5,653 nt of DNA. Source: an uncultured Anaerolineaceae bacterium (GTDB taxonomy: Bacteria > Chloroflexota > Anaerolineae > Anaerolineales > Anaerolineaceae). The DNA is taken from contig CALDSL010000555.1 of assembly GCA_937920255.1 (NCBI GenBank), forward strand, positions 1 to 5,653, given 5' to 3'. A program made the position numbers and the translations under genes. Below are positions 5,484 to 5,653 of the stretch, one piece after another. Each line of letters opens with the position of its first letter. Position 1 is the first letter of the stretch. The notes under the pieces are model-generated. The model was not told the origin of the DNA. It made no database searches and worked only from the letters and a program-made list of their open reading frames with translations.

Positions 5484-5492
5484 TGGTACAAT
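5484..5492 (+). promoter_or_regulatory. Extended -10 promoter of the rightmost gene
   Basis: TGG followed directly by TACAAT (5487-5492) matches an extended -10 element with five of six -10 bases. No convincing -35 is present at 16-18 nt. Transcription would start near 5499, about 34 nt before the TTG start codon at 5533. Confidence 0.5.
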
Positions 5493-5532
5493 ACAGATAG
5501 AAATCATCTTATTCTTCCGGAGATCGACAGGT

Positions 5533-5653
5533 TTGCTAAAGAAAATCTCGCCCTTCCTACCACCAGTAATGCTGCTTTCGGTCTCTGCGCTGCTGGCGGG
5601 GCTGTGGAGCGGGCTCATTCGCATCGGCTGGCAGATCCCCGGCGACCCGGTGG
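5533..5653 (+). CDS. Membrane protein of unknown function (3'-truncated, TTG start)
   Basis: The frame from the TTG at 5533 is open to the window edge (40 codons). It reads MLKKISPFLPPVMLLSVSAL at the start, then a Leu/Ala/Gly-rich stretch ending in GWQIPGDPV. Two lysines followed by about 20 hydrophobic residues suggest a first transmembrane helix, or less likely a signal peptide. CGGAG (5518-5522) lies 10 nt before the TTG, and an extended -10 promoter lies further upstream; the next in-frame start would be the ATG at 5569, which would remove part of the N-terminus. It is divergent from arsC. The GLWSGL.RIGW pattern faintly recalls uncharacterised multi-pass membrane proteins, but too little is visible to assign a family. 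Confidence 0.5.
   Translation, partial: MLKKISPFLPPVMLLSVSALLAGLWSGLIRIGWQIPGDPV

Overview
The GC-rich (about 60% by eye), densely packed window looks like a bacterial chromosome fragment. Gene content (arsenic detoxification, a tungsten-type aldehyde ferredoxin oxidoreductase, a small extracytoplasmic intradiol dioxygenase-like protein) and the style of the intergenic repeats would suit a Chloroflexota/Anaerolineae-like organism. That placement is an impression from gene style, not a proven assignment.

Layout. Bases 1-510 (+) hold the 3' part of an intradiol ring-cleavage dioxygenase-like gene. Bases 511-746 are a repeat-rich spacer between convergent genes, with nested inverted repeats that can act as terminators on both strands. 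Bases 747-5191 carry five genes on the minus strand. In transcription order they are arsC (thioredoxin-type arsenate reductase), arsR (As(III)-sensing repressor), acr3 (arsenite efflux permease), an aldehyde ferredoxin oxidoreductase (AOR) large subunit, and a ferredoxin-like protein with four [4Fe-4S] motifs. Bases 5192-5532 are a spacer between divergent genes. It holds a palindrome at the arsC promoter, a short GTTGGGTT/AACCCAAC repeat, a near-perfect 41-bp inverted repeat with a 4-nt loop, and an extended -10 promoter. From 5533 (+) a membrane-protein gene starts with TTG and runs off the window.

How the genes fit together. ArsC reduces arsenate to arsenite, ArsR senses arsenite and derepresses, and Acr3 exports it. 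arsR has its own promoter (TTGTTG, 17 nt, TATAAT) overlapped by a 24-bp palindrome that also covers the start codon, so its mRNA is probably almost leaderless. From arsR to the ferredoxin the genes are tightly packed: about 19 nt between arsR and acr3, a 4-bp ATGA overlap between acr3 and the AOR, and 21 nt between the AOR and the ferredoxin. The AOR/polyferredoxin pair resembles AorB/AorA of the multisubunit tungsten aldehyde oxidoreductases, but sits inside an ars operon under apparent ArsR control. That placement is the most interesting feature here. The obvious hypotheses are an arsenic-related redox reaction or an arsenic-induced aldehyde or ferredoxin-linked step. The sequence does not decide between them.
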